Origin: Achromobacter animicus | GTDB lineage: Bacteria; Pseudomonadota; Gammaproteobacteria; Burkholderiales; Burkholderiaceae_B | DNA: 64,000 nt | Assembly (NCBI RefSeq): GCF_902859585.1 | Contig: NZ_CADIJM010000001.1 | Location: 682,001-746,000, forward strand | Reading direction: 5' to 3' | Part shown: positions 1-8,694 of the stretch, in pieces | Numbering within the stretch: position 1 is the first letter of the stretch | Layout: each line of letters begins with the position of its first letter | Position numbers and translations under genes: made by a program | The notes under the pieces: model-generated | The model's input: only the letters and a program-made list of their open reading frames with translations | Database searches by the model: none | What the model was told of the DNA's origin: nothing

Positions 1-276
1 AAGTTCCGGCATCTCGGCCTCGGAGATGGCGGCCAGCCAGGACATCAAGGCGTCGTGATCGCGTACGTCGCATTCATGCGTGACGACTCGCGCGCCGTGC
101 TGCTCGCAGGCTTGCCGCAGCTCGGCAAGGCGGGCACTGTTGCGCCCCTGCAGAATGACGGTCTTGGCGCCATACGCCGCATACTCCAGCGCCAGCGCGC
201 CGCCAATGCCGCCGGTGGCTCCGGTGATCAGCACGCATCTTGGGGATCCGGGTTCGCGAACTACGGTACGACTCAT
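1..276 (-). CDS. SDR family oxidoreductase, N-terminal part (cut by window edge)
   Basis: Translating the minus strand from the ATG at 276 gives 92 codons open to the window edge. Residues 17-27 read LITGATGGIGG, the TGxxxGIG dinucleotide-binding loop of short-chain dehydrogenases/reductases, followed by a Rossmann beta-alpha-beta pattern (QGRNSARLAEL, then HECDVRD, the acidic turn that contacts the adenine). The catalytic Tyr-Lys part lies outside the window, so substrate and activity cannot be judged. It reads away from dps and is separated from it by a hairpin. Confidence 0.85.
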   Translation of the reverse strand, partial: MSRTVVREPGSPRCVLITGATGGIGGALALEYAAYGAKTVILQGRNSARLAELRQACEQHGARVVTHECDVRDHDALMSWLAAISEAEMPEL

Positions 277-468
277 GACCTGCCTGTCCAGACGGGTCCC
301 GAGCGTAGGTTTTCGGATGCTCGCTGATAGCAAACCGGCGCGCGGAGCCGACGCGGCGTAACCGCGGCAAAAGCGAGGATGACAGAGGGTGGCGTCTGGG
401 GCGTTATCTGTGGCACGTCGTATAGACATGGCCGCCTTGCGGCGGCCATTGTCGGTGTTCACAAAGAT

Positions 469-501
469 CCGGCCGTCCCCCCTTGCGGGTGAGACGGCCG
501 G
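469..501 (-). terminator. Hairpin downstream of dps
   Basis: CCGGCCGTC (469-477) pairs perfectly with GACGGCCGG (493-501) across a 15-nt loop, starting 28 nt after the dps stop. The minus-strand trailer has only a short T-rich stretch (ATCTTTGT), so termination is likely but not textbook. A second small hairpin, GCCGCC-TTGC-GGCGGC, lies at 431-446. Confidence 0.55.
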
Positions 502-528
502 CCATTGTATGCGAAGTTAAGAAATTTA

Positions 529-1029
529 TTACTGCAGCAGGCTGCGCAGCATCCACGCGTTCTTTTCATGCACGTCCAGACGTTGCGTCAGCAGGTCGGC
601 CGTGGGCTGGTCGTTGGCGGCGTCGGCCTTTTCGAAGGCTGCGCGGGCGGTCTTGGCGACCGATTCGTTGCCGTCCACCAGCAGGCGCACCATTTCCAGC
701 GCGTCCGGCACGGTTTCCGGTTCAGAGATCGACGACAGCTTGGCGTATTCGCGATACGTGCCCGGCGCGTAGTGGCCCAGCGCGCGGATACGCTCGGCGA
801 TGCTGTCCAGCGCGTTCCATTCTTCGGTGTACTGCGTCATGAACATCTGATGCAGCGTGTTGAACATGGGCCCCGTGACGTTCCAGTGGAAGTTGTGCGT
901 CATCAGGTACAGCGTGTATGAATCGGCCAGCAACTTGGACAGTTCGCCGGTAACCGCGGCGCGGTCCTTGTCCGAAATACCGATGTTGATGCGCGGAACG
1001 CTCGAGGTCTTCTTGGTGGACTTGGCCAT
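529..1029 (-). CDS. dps: Dps-family DNA-binding / ferroxidase mini-ferritin
   Basis: This 166-aa protein is a full-length Dps. It oxidises and stores ferrous iron in a 12-subunit shell and coats the nucleoid under stress. Ferroxidase-site residues line up with E. coli Dps: H48 in HNFHWNVTG, H60, D75 and E79 in DSIAERI. The lysine-rich N-terminus (MAKSTKK) fits DNA binding. An AGGAG box ends 6 nt before the ATG. It lies downstream of oxyR on the same strand with 177 nt between them, so it probably has its own promoter. Dps is a classic OxyR target, but I could not find a convincing OxyR site in the 177 nt, so that link is inference. Confidence 0.93.
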   Translation of the reverse strand: MAKSTKKTSSVPRINIGISDKDRAAVTGELSKLLADSYTLYLMTHNFHWNVTGPMFNTLHQMFMTQYTEEWNALDSIAERIRALGHYAPGTYREYAKLSSISEPETVPDALEMVRLLVDGNESVAKTARAAFEKADAANDQPTADLLTQRLDVHEKNAWMLRSLLQ

Positions 1030-1206
1030 TGCTAGCTCCTATGGAAAAAGGCGGAAATAAGAATACCACTGCAAACACGACAGAACAGGCGTTGTGGAGG
1101 CGCCGTTCTCACGATGGGCTGCGACCAATTGACGCGGTGCAAGGGGCGCGTCTTACGCAAGGACGCCCACGCAAATCCGCGCCGGCCATTGGCCGTCGTT
1201 TAGCGT

Positions 1207-2157
1207 TCAATCTTGCACGGCCGCCGCTTCGCCGGCCAGCATCTTCACGCCCGGCAGCTCGCACTCATAGACTGCCTGCGCCAGCGCTTCGATTGCCGCC
1301 AGGCGCGGGAAGCTGCGCCGCCATGCAAGGACGACGCGGCGCTCGGGCACATGGCCTTCGAACGGCAGATAGCGCAACAGGCTGTTGGAGGGCGGGTTTT
1401 CGGGGACGGCGGTGACCGGAAGCACGGTGACGCCGATGCCGGCCGCAACCATGTGGCGGATGGTTTCGAGCGAGGAGCCTTCGAAAGTACGCTGGATGCC
1501 ATCGCTGGCCGCCGAGAAGCGCGACAGTTCGGGACAGACTTCAAGCACCTGATCGCGGAAGCAATGGCCACTGCCCAGCAGCAGCATGGTCTGCTGTTTC
1601 AGGTCCTGGGCGTCGATGGACTTGCGCTGGGCCAGTTCATGGTCGTTGGGCACGGCCACCACGAAGGGTTCGTCGTAGAGCGGCTGCATGACCAGGCCGG
1701 CTTCGGGCAGCGGCAAGGCCATGATGGCGCAGTCGATCTCGCCCTGGCGCAGCAGCTCGACGAGACGGACGGTGAAGTTCTCCTGCAGCAGGAGCGGCAT
1801 CTGCGGCGTGCGGCCGATCTGCACGGGCACCAGCTTGGGCAGCAGGTAGGGTCCGATGGTGTGGATCACGCCAACGCGTAGCGGGCCGGCCAGCGGATCG
1901 TGGCCCTGCCGGGCGATCTCCTTGATGCTGGCGCTTTCCTCGAGCACCTTCTGCGCCTGCGCGACGATGCGCTGGCCGATGGGCGTCACGCCGACTTCGG
2001 AGCCGCCGCGTTCGAACAGGGTCACGCCCAGTTCGTCCTCGAGTTTGCGGATGGCCACGGACAGCGTCGGCTGGCTGACGAAACAGGCCTCGGCCGCGCG
2101 GCCAAAGTGCCGCTCGCGGGCGACGGCGACGATGTACTTGAGTTCGGTGAGAGTCAT
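1207..2157 (-). CDS. oxyR: Peroxide-sensing LysR regulator OxyR
   Basis: The protein has 316 aa with an N-terminal LysR helix-turn-helix (residues 1-60) and a periplasmic-binding-protein-like sensor domain. The redox pair is visible and has the same numbers as in E. coli: C199 in GSGHCFRD and C208 in EVCPE, which form the peroxide-induced disulphide. H2O2 therefore should convert it to an activator of detoxification genes. It follows recG on the same strand (78-nt gap), the recG-oxyR order known from pseudomonads and other proteobacteria, and precedes dps. Confidence 0.95.
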   Translation of the reverse strand: MTLTELKYIVAVARERHFGRAAEACFVSQPTLSVAIRKLEDELGVTLFERGGSEVGVTPIGQRIVAQAQKVLEESASIKEIARQGHDPLAGPLRVGVIHTIGPYLLPKLVPVQIGRTPQMPLLLQENFTVRLVELLRQGEIDCAIMALPLPEAGLVMQPLYDEPFVVAVPNDHELAQRKSIDAQDLKQQTMLLLGSGHCFRDQVLEVCPELSRFSAASDGIQRTFEGSSLETIRHMVAAGIGVTVLPVTAVPENPPSNSLLRYLPFEGHVPERRVVLAWRRSFPRLAAIEALAQAVYECELPGVKMLAGEAAAVQD

Positions 2158-2235
2158 GGTGGACTACGCCCCCGGGGTTACGCGCCGGCCCGATGGCCGG
2201 CGCTTGAGGATTCAAGAGAGTGGATGGGCCGCATG

Positions 2236-4326
2236 TCAGGTGCGCAGGAAGTCTTCGCGGCCACGCATCCAGCGGGCCAGATGGGCCTCGACGACGGAGG
2301 GATGTTCGGCGCGCAACCACACGGCAGCGTCGCGCGCGTCTTCGGCGATCGCGGCGTCGGTCTCCAGGTCGGCAAAGCGCAGGAGCGCCATGCCCGACTG
2401 ACGTGTGCCCAGGAATTCACCGGGGCCGCGCTGTTCCAGGTCGCGCCGGGCGATCTCGAAGCCGTCGGACGTTTCGAACATGGCACGCAGCCGTTCGCGC
2501 GCAACCTGCGAAAGCGGCGTCTGGTAGAGCAGCACGCAAACGGACTCGGCCGTGCCCCGCCCCACGCGCCCGCGCAACTGGTGAAGCTGGGCGAGGCCGA
2601 AGCGCTCGGCGTGTTCAATCACCATCAGCGACGCGTTCGGCACGTCCACGCCGACTTCAATGACGGTCGTGGCGACGAGCAGGTCGATGTCGCCGTCGCG
2701 GAATGCCTGCATCACGGCGGCCTTCTCGGCCTGCGGCAGGCGGCCGTGCACCAGTCCGATCCGCAGGTCCGGCAGATCGGTCCGCATGCCTTCGTAGGTG
2801 TCGACGGCGGTTTGCAATTCGAGGGCTTCGCTTTCCTCGACCAGAGGACAGACCCAATAAGCCTGCTGGCCCCCGCGCGCGGCCTGCGCGATATGGGCGA
2901 TAACCTCTTCGCGCCGCGCGTCCGAGACCAGCTTGGTCACGACGGGGCTGCGGCCGGGTGGCAACTCGTCGATCACGGACACGTCCAGATCGGCGAAAAA
3001 AGTCATGGCGAGCGTGCGCGGAATGGGCGTGGCGCTCATGTTGAGCTGATGCGGCACGATGCGGCCGCGCACGGTTTCGCCCTTGCGCGTCAGTGCAAGA
3101 CGCTGGCCGACGCCAAAGCGATGCTGTTCGTCGACGATGGACAGGCCCAGCCGGTGGAACTCGACGTGATCCTGGATCAGCGCCTGCGTGCCGACCACAA
3201 GCTGCACGCTGCCGTCGGCAGCGGCGGCCGCGGCTTCGCGCCGGGCCTTCGCGGTCAGGCTGCCGCTCAACCACGCGACGTTCACGCCCAGCGGGGAAAG
3301 CCAGGACACCAGCTTGCGAAAGTGCTGCTCGGCCAGGATTTCCGTGGGCGCCATCAGCGCCACTTGCGCCCCGCCCGCAATGGCCTGCGCCGCCGCGATG
3401 GCCGCCACGACGGTCTTGCCGCTGCCCACGTCGCCCTGCAACAGCCGGTGCATGGGATACGGCTTGGCCAGATCCGCCGAGATTTCCTCCACGACGCGCT
3501 GCTGCGCGCCAGTCAGCTTGAACGGCAGCGTTTCATACAACCTTGCGACCAGCCCGCCTGCGCCGTTCTGCACCGGCAGCGATTCGGCTTCCTTGATGCG
3601 GCGTGCCGCACGCGCGGCGGCGAGCGAGAGCTGCTGCGCAAGCAGCTCGTCGAACTTGATGCGGCGCCATGCCGGGTGCACGCGATCCATCAAGGCCTGT
3701 TCGGATTCGCCCTGCGCGGGCGTGTGCAGCGCGCGGATGGCGGGCTCGAACGGCGGCAGGTCGTAGCGCGCGCGAGCCTCCTCGGGCAGCGTGTCGGATA
3801 GGTCAGCAGTGTTCAGCGCCTGTGCAATGGCGCGCCGCAAGGCCGGCTGAGGCAGCCCTTCGGTAGTGGGATAAACGGGGGTGAGAGCAGTCGGCAGCGG
3901 CGAATCCGCGTTGGTCAGCCGCGGATGCACCATCTCGCGGCCGAACAGCCCGCCACGCACTTCGCCGCGGGCGCGCAGGCGCTTGCCCACGGTCACTTGC
4001 TTCTGCTGGCTGGGGTAGAAGTTCAGCCAGCGCAATTGCAGTTCGCCGCTGTCGTCCGCCAACGTGGCGGTGAGCTGGCGGCGCGGCCGGTACAGGACTT
4101 CGGATTTGGTGATCTCGCCTTCGACCTGGCCGGCAAAGCCGGGGCGCAGCGAGCTGATCGGGATGACGCGTGTTTCGTCTTCGTAGCGCAGCGGCAGGTG
4201 CAGCACGAAGTCCTCGGGCAGCACCAAACCCAGGTTACGAAGCTTGCGCTCCGTATCTGTCATCGGTTTGCCGGCGCCGTTCTTGTCGGCGCCGGTACGC
4301 TTGGAGGCCACGGCTGCGGCCGGCAT
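2236..4326 (-). CDS. recG: ATP-dependent DNA helicase RecG
   Basis: The 696-aa protein matches RecG along its length: an N-terminal wedge/OB region (about residues 60-150), then superfamily-2 helicase motifs. Walker A is GDVGSGKT at 298-305, the DExH box is DEQH at 399-402, and motif VI reads QLRGRVGRG. RecG reverses stalled forks and branch-migrates Holliday junctions. I kept the ATG at 4326, which has AGGGG 11 nt upstream. An internal ATG at 4263 (MTDTERKL) would give a conventional N-terminus but has no visible ribosome binding site. It sits 39 nt after ridA and ahead of oxyR, probably one transcript. Confidence 0.95.
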   Translation of the reverse strand: MPAAAVASKRTGADKNGAGKPMTDTERKLRNLGLVLPEDFVLHLPLRYEDETRVIPISSLRPGFAGQVEGEITKSEVLYRPRRQLTATLADDSGELQLRWLNFYPSQQKQVTVGKRLRARGEVRGGLFGREMVHPRLTNADSPLPTALTPVYPTTEGLPQPALRRAIAQALNTADLSDTLPEEARARYDLPPFEPAIRALHTPAQGESEQALMDRVHPAWRRIKFDELLAQQLSLAAARAARRIKEAESLPVQNGAGGLVARLYETLPFKLTGAQQRVVEEISADLAKPYPMHRLLQGDVGSGKTVVAAIAAAQAIAGGAQVALMAPTEILAEQHFRKLVSWLSPLGVNVAWLSGSLTAKARREAAAAAADGSVQLVVGTQALIQDHVEFHRLGLSIVDEQHRFGVGQRLALTRKGETVRGRIVPHQLNMSATPIPRTLAMTFFADLDVSVIDELPPGRSPVVTKLVSDARREEVIAHIAQAARGGQQAYWVCPLVEESEALELQTAVDTYEGMRTDLPDLRIGLVHGRLPQAEKAAVMQAFRDGDIDLLVATTVIEVGVDVPNASLMVIEHAERFGLAQLHQLRGRVGRGTAESVCVLLYQTPLSQVARERLRAMFETSDGFEIARRDLEQRGPGEFLGTRQSGMALLRFADLETDAAIAEDARDAAVWLRAEHPSVVEAHLARWMRGREDFLRT

Positions 4327-4365
4327 GTAGGAACGAACCCCTGAAATGAAACGTCCGGGCGCGCC

Positions 4366-4752
4366 TTACAGGACCATGATGGCTTCGACTTCGAACTGTG
4401 CGCCCTTGGGCAGGCTGGCCACGCCGATCGTGGAGCGCGCCGGGAACGGCTGGGGGATGATCTCGGCCATGATGGCGTTGGCCGCCGTGAACTTGCCCAG
4501 GTCGGTCAGGAACAGCGTGAGCTTGACCACGTTTTCCAGCGTGCCGCCTGCAGCCTTGATGACTTCCTGCATGTTGGCAAACGCCTGACGCACCTGCGCG
4601 TCGAAGTTTTCAGAGACCAGGTCGCCGGTGCCAGGCTCCAGGCCGATCTGGCCCGAGAGATAGACAGTCTTGGTGCCGCTGACGGCAACCGCTTGCGAGT
4701 AAGGGCCGACGGCGGCGGGCGCGGTGTCGGTATGAATGATTTGCTTGCTCAT
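4366..4752 (-). CDS. ridA: RidA, reactive enamine/imine deaminase
   Basis: The 128-aa protein is a standard RidA/YjgF (UK114) protein. It hydrolyses reactive 2-aminoacrylate-type enamines from PLP enzymes before they damage other proteins. Family signatures are GPYSQAVAV near residues 16-24, LSGQIGLEPG, and the C-terminal VASLPKGAQFEVEAIMVL, including the conserved glutamate. It is the first gene of the ridA-recG-oxyR run. A second, more distant RidA-like gene lies at 15513-15977. Confidence 0.93.
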   Translation of the reverse strand: MSKQIIHTDTAPAAVGPYSQAVAVSGTKTVYLSGQIGLEPGTGDLVSENFDAQVRQAFANMQEVIKAAGGTLENVVKLTLFLTDLGKFTAANAIMAEIIPQPFPARSTIGVASLPKGAQFEVEAIMVL

Positions 4753-4848
4753 GGGCGGAATCCTTCTGGTGACGGATAGAAGCTACAACTATCGGAGTTT
4801 ATCCAGCAATAGACTTTTGCGAAAGTAGCGGTTCGCCGTAAAGAGGGT

Positions 4849-5775
4849 TTAGGACTGATCCTGCGCGGCCGGCGGATGCCCTGCCCCGCCGATATCGCCA
4901 CGATGCGCAATCAGCAGTTCGGCTAGCGCCTGCGCGGCCACTGACAGGCTGCGTCCTTTACGGCGCACCAGATACAGCGGCCGCGTCAAGGCGCGGCCCG
5001 CCAAAGGTACGACGCGCAGATCGGCGCTGCGGAAATGAAAAAGCGTCATCGCGGGTACGACCGACACACCCAGCCCCGCACGCACAAGACCCGTGACGGT
5101 CGCCAGATGCTCGACCTCGAAAACCGGCAGCGGCGCCTCGGCGCCCAGCGCTTCGTCCAGATGTTTGCGCACACTGCTGCCGCGCGCAAGCTGGATGATC
5201 GGATGCCGCAACACGTCGCGCAGCCGCACGCGAGACTGGTCCGCCAAAGGATGGTCCACGCGGCACACCAGAAAGTAGCGATCGGCATGCAGGAATTCGC
5301 TATCCAGATCGGTCATGTCAGGCCGCCTCGAGGCCACGGCAAAATCGGCCACCCCGCTCTGCACCATGTCCAGGCAAGGATCGAGCAAGGCGTCCCGCAG
5401 GTCCAGCACGATGCCAGGATGATCTTGCCGGAAGCGCGCCAGCAGATCCGGCAGCCAGCCCGCCGCAAGCGACGGCAGCGCGGCCAGCGTCACCCTGCCC
5501 CGCCGGCGGTCCGCCATATCCCGCAAATCGCCCATTGCAAGGTCCATGTCCGCCAGCAGGCGCCGCGCGGTCGCGTCCAGCACGCGGCCTTCGGCAGTCA
5601 GCTCGACGTGCCGCGTGCTGCGATCAAAGAGCCGGACCCCAGCACTGTCTTCCAGCGAACGGATCAACGCGCTGAAGGCCGGCTGCGTCAGGTGGCAGCG
5701 CTGCGCGGCACGCGTGAAGTGCCGTTCATCGGCAAGCGCCACGAAGGCACGCAATTGGCGGGACGATAGATTCAT
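4849..5775 (-). CDS. LysR-family transcriptional regulator, divergent from AtuA-like genes
   Basis: The 308-aa protein carries the LysR helix-turn-helix at residues 1-60 (RQLRAFVALADERHFTRAA, then QPAFSALIRSLED) and a LysR substrate-binding domain. It is divergent from the AtuA-like/Bug operon across a 96-bp gap with a TTG-N7-CAA motif, the usual layout for a LysR regulator controlling its neighbour and itself. The inducer cannot be read from sequence. Confidence 0.88.
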   Translation of the reverse strand: MNLSSRQLRAFVALADERHFTRAAQRCHLTQPAFSALIRSLEDSAGVRLFDRSTRHVELTAEGRVLDATARRLLADMDLAMGDLRDMADRRRGRVTLAALPSLAAGWLPDLLARFRQDHPGIVLDLRDALLDPCLDMVQSGVADFAVASRRPDMTDLDSEFLHADRYFLVCRVDHPLADQSRVRLRDVLRHPIIQLARGSSVRKHLDEALGAEAPLPVFEVEHLATVTGLVRAGLGVSVVPAMTLFHFRSADLRVVPLAGRALTRPLYLVRRKGRSLSVAAQALAELLIAHRGDIGGAGHPPAAQDQS

Positions 5776-5782
5776 GGCTTTC

Positions 5783-5838
5783 TTGTATTAATCAATCCGA
5801 TTTTTCTATTTTACGGATGATCGTGCCTTGCCTATAGT
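5783..5838 (+). promoter_or_regulatory. Candidate LysR box and sigma-70 promoter of the AtuA-like operon
   Basis: In the LysR/AtuA-like intergenic gap, TTGTATTAATCAA (5783-5795) fits the T-N11-A dyad preferred by LysR proteins. A plausible sigma-70 promoter follows: TTTACG (5810-5815), 17-bp spacer, TATAGT (5833-5838), which would start transcription about 30 nt before the ATG at 5872. A second dyad, ATCCG-N14-CGGAT (5795-5818), overlaps the -35 region and could be the activator half-site. Confidence 0.5.
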
Positions 5839-5871
5839 CGTCCCAACCCCTTGAACGCGCCTGGACTGCTC

Positions 5872-7230
5872 ATGCCTCAATCTCCCTTGCTTATCGGCTG
5901 CGCCTCCGGATTTTCCGGCGATCGCACCGATGGCGCCGCGGCCGTGGTCCGCACCTTGGCCGCCCAAGGCGGCGGCACGCTGATCTTCGAGACGCTGGCT
6001 GAGCGGACGCTGGCGCTGGCGCAGCTTGCGCGCAACGACGATCCGAACCGCGGCTATGAACCCCTGCTGGACGAACTGGTGGGTCCGGTCCTGGGCGACT
6101 GCCTGCGCCACGGGATCAACATCGTCAGCAATTTCGGCGCGGCCAATCCGCCCGCCGCCGCACGCCGTATTGCTGAACTGGCGCGTGAACAAGGCTTGCC
6201 GGTTCCGCGCATCGCTGTCGTGTATGGCGACGCACTGAACGGCGCCGAGCATCGCGACCTGCTGGCGCATCGACTGGGCGCCGCACTGGACGGCCTGGAC
6301 ATCGTGAGCGCCACTGCCTATCTGGGCGCCACCGAAATCGCCGAGGCGCTGGCCGCCGGCGCGCAGATCGTCGTGGCCGGCCGCGTGGCCGACCCGTCGC
6401 TGACGCTGGGGCCGGCGCTGGCGCACTTCGGCTGGGATCCCGCCGACTGGCCGCGGCTGGGACGTGCCACCATGGCCGGCCACATGCTCGAATGCGGGCT
6501 GCAGGTGACCGGCGGCTATTTCTGCGTGCCGGGGCTGAAAGAAGTGCCGGACGTCCATGCGGCCGGTTTCCCCATCGCCGAGATCCAGTCCGACGGCGAA
6601 TTCGTGATCGGCAAAGCAGACGGCACCGGCGGCGCCGTAGATGCGCGCACCGTGAAAGAACAATTGCTGTACGAAGTCCACGATCCGGCGCGGTATCTGA
6701 CTCCCGACGTGGTGGCGGACCTAAGCCAGGCGCGTGTCGTCGAACTGGGCGGCAACCGGGTTGCGGTCCATGGCATTACGGGTCACACCCGGCCCGACGA
6801 ACTGAAGGTGAACGTCTGCTATCGCGGCGGCTGGCTGGCTGAAGCGGAGATTTCGTATGCGGGCGTGCAGGCCGAAGCCCGAGCACGGCTCGCGGCAGAT
6901 ATCGTCCAGAAGCGCCTGGGCTCCGACTACAAGCTGCGCGCGGACCTGATCGGCGCGATCAGCATCCTGGGCGACGACGCGGGCGAGATGCGCCGCGCGC
7001 TGCCCGACAGGCACGCCCGCGACGTGCGGCTGCGTCTGGCCACCGAAAACGCCGATCGCGCACAGGCCGAACGCGTGTTGCGCGAAGTGACCGCGCTCTA
7101 TACCTGCGGCCCGGCCGGCGGCGGCGGCGTGCGCACTGCACTGCGCCCGCGCTTGAACATGATGTCCTGCACCATTCCCCGCGAAGCCGTAAAGAGCGGC
7201 TGGAACTTCCTGGAGGAGATCGCGCCATGA
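5872..7230 (+). CDS. AtuA-like (DUF1446, acyclic terpene utilisation) protein
   Basis: The protein has about 452 aa and belongs to the DUF1446/AtuA N-terminal family (IGCASGFSGDRTDGAAAV at the start; IVVAGRVADPSLTLGPALAHFGW). AtuA is needed for citronellol/geraniol catabolism in Pseudomonas, but the biochemical step is unclear, and relatives occur in many carboxylic-acid pathways. I use the ATG at 5872; a TTG 21 nt earlier is also open. The next gene overlaps by 4 nt (ATGA) and supplies the small C-terminal AtuA-like domain, so the two products probably form one functional unit. A Bug receptor follows, suggesting uptake and use of an organic acid. Confidence 0.8.
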   Translation: MPQSPLLIGCASGFSGDRTDGAAAVVRTLAAQGGGTLIFETLAERTLALAQLARNDDPNRGYEPLLDELVGPVLGDCLRHGINIVSNFGAANPPAAARRIAELAREQGLPVPRIAVVYGDALNGAEHRDLLAHRLGAALDGLDIVSATAYLGATEIAEALAAGAQIVVAGRVADPSLTLGPALAHFGWDPADWPRLGRATMAGHMLECGLQVTGGYFCVPGLKEVPDVHAAGFPIAEIQSDGEFVIGKADGTGGAVDARTVKEQLLYEVHDPARYLTPDVVADLSQARVVELGGNRVAVHGITGHTRPDELKVNVCYRGGWLAEAEISYAGVQAEARARLAADIVQKRLGSDYKLRADLIGAISILGDDAGEMRRALPDRHARDVRLRLATENADRAQAERVLREVTALYTCGPAGGGGVRTALRPRLNMMSCTIPREAVKSGWNFLEEIAP

Positions 7231-7610
7231 ACCAGACTTTGCTCGCCGTGCCGCTGTACCGCCTGGCCCACAGCCGATCCGGGGACAAGGGAGATATCTC
7301 CAACCTGAGCCTCATCGCCTGGGATCCCGAATGCTATGACGTGCTGGCCGCGCAAGTGACCGAAGCGCGCGTCGCACAGTGGTTCGCGTACCGCCATCCG
7401 AAGCGTGTGACACGCTATGCGCTGCCGATGCTCAACGCAATGAATTTCGTGCTGGAGGGCGTGCTGGACGGCGGCGTCAATGACGCGCTGAACCTCGACA
7501 CGCACGGCAAGAGCCTGTCTTTCAGATTGCTGGACATGACGGTGGAGGTCGGCGCAGCGCTGGCGAGCCGTCTGCCAGACATACCCGGCGACCGTCCCGC
7601 GGCCGCCTGA
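7227..7610 (+). CDS. AtuA-like C-terminal domain protein (split subunit)
   Basis: This 127-aa protein resembles the stand-alone C-terminal domain of AtuA-type proteins (LAHSRSGDKGDISNLSLIAW near residues 14-33, then LNAMNFVLEGVLDGGVNDAL). In many bacteria this domain is fused to the DUF1446 domain; here it is a separate gene overlapping the upstream stop by ATGA, so translation is coupled. The two products are expected to act together in the cytoplasm. Confidence 0.78.
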   Translation: MNQTLLAVPLYRLAHSRSGDKGDISNLSLIAWDPECYDVLAAQVTEARVAQWFAYRHPKRVTRYALPMLNAMNFVLEGVLDGGVNDALNLDTHGKSLSFRLLDMTVEVGAALASRLPDIPGDRPAAA

Positions 7611-7648
7611 TTTGCAGTTCCGATAAAAAAACACCACAGGAGACACAC

Positions 7649-8611
7649 ATGCGCATCGCTACCAAGGGCCGGCTGGCCCTGCTGTTGGCCGCCGCCCTGC
7701 CCCTTTCGGCCATGGCGCAATTCCCGACCAAGCCCATCACCTTCATCGTCCCGTTCGCTGCCGGCAGCGCCACCGATCAGATCGGCCGCGCCATCGGCCA
7801 GGGCGTCACCGAACAAACGGGCCAAGCCGTCGTCATCGAGAACAAGCCCGGCGCCAGCGCAATGATCGGCGCGGCAGCCGGCGCGCGCGCAACGCCCGAC
7901 GGCTACACGGTCCTGATCACCACCAACACCACACATGCAGCCAACGAGCACCTGTACAAGTCGTTGACCTACGATCCCGTCAAGGATTTCGCGCCCCTCA
8001 CGCTGCTGGGCAAGGGCGGACAGATCATGGTCGTCAATCCCAGTTCGCCCGCCAAGACGGTGGGCGACTTCCTGGCTCAGGCCAAGCAGTCGCCGGGCAA
8101 GCTGAGCTTTGGCAGCGGCAGCTCCAGCAGCCGCATCGCTGGTGAACTGCTGCAGCAGATGGCCAATGTGCAACTGCTGCACGTGCCCTACAAAAGCAAT
8201 CCGCTCGCCGTCACCGACCTGCTGGGCGGCCAGATCGACATGATGATCACCGACACCGCCACGGGCTTGCCGCAGGTCAAGTCCGGCAAGCTGCGCGCAC
8301 TGGGCGTCACGGGCCAGGCGCGCTCGCCGCTGGCGCCCGACGTGCCGACCATTTCGGAGGCTGGCGTGCCCGGCTACGAGATGGGCTACTGGTTTGCCGC
8401 CTATGCGCCGGCCGGCACACCGCCCGACGTGGTCAATCGCCTGAACGAATTGCTGGTCAACGCCACCAAGGCCAAGCCCGCTCAGCAGTTCTACGCGCAG
8501 ACCGGCACGGACGCGGCGTCGTCGACACCCGACGAGCTGGCAAAGTTCCAGCAAGCGGAATCGAAGAAGTGGGGCGACATCATCAAGAAGGCGGGCATTC
8601 AGCCGGAGTGA
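7649..8611 (+). CDS. Bug-family (TctC-like) periplasmic solute-binding protein
   Basis: The 320-aa protein has a Sec signal peptide (residues 1-23, ending AMAQ|FPTKP) and the signature start of Bug receptors, PITFIVPFAAGSATDQIGR, followed by VIENKPGASAMIG. Bug proteins bind organic acids or amides in the periplasm for tripartite tricarboxylate transporters. No TctA/TctB membrane genes are in the window, which is usual for Bordetella/Achromobacter, where receptors far outnumber transporters. It closes the AtuA-like operon (38 nt downstream), so the ligand is probably the substrate of that pathway. A strong terminator follows. Confidence 0.9.
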   Translation: MRIATKGRLALLLAAALPLSAMAQFPTKPITFIVPFAAGSATDQIGRAIGQGVTEQTGQAVVIENKPGASAMIGAAAGARATPDGYTVLITTNTTHAANEHLYKSLTYDPVKDFAPLTLLGKGGQIMVVNPSSPAKTVGDFLAQAKQSPGKLSFGSGSSSSRIAGELLQQMANVQLLHVPYKSNPLAVTDLLGGQIDMMITDTATGLPQVKSGKLRALGVTGQARSPLAPDVPTISEAGVPGYEMGYWFAAYAPAGTPPDVVNRLNELLVNATKAKPAQQFYAQTGTDAASSTPDELAKFQQAESKKWGDIIKKAGIQPE

Positions 8612-8634
8612 TTCACACCAGGCGTGCCAAAGCA

Positions 8635-8667
8635 AAAAACCCATCGCGCTTGCGATGGGTTTTTTTT
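8635..8667. terminator. Bidirectional rho-independent terminator
   Basis: CCCATCGC (8640-8647), loop GCTT, GCGATGGG (8652-8659), flanked by A5 before and T8 after. It ends the Bug-gene transcript on the plus strand and the convergent fpr transcript on the minus strand. Confidence 0.92.
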
Positions 8668-8694
8668 AGAACCTGAAGGCCGGAACCGCTTGGC

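Noticed and set aside
1030-1206. OxyR-binding site upstream of dps
   Set aside because: No ATAG-N7-CTAT-like tetranucleotide array is visible; regulation by OxyR remains only an expectation.
1900-3801. 633-aa open frame opposite recG
   Set aside because: Lies across recG and oxyR on the opposite strand, no domain, no ribosome binding site; a shadow frame.
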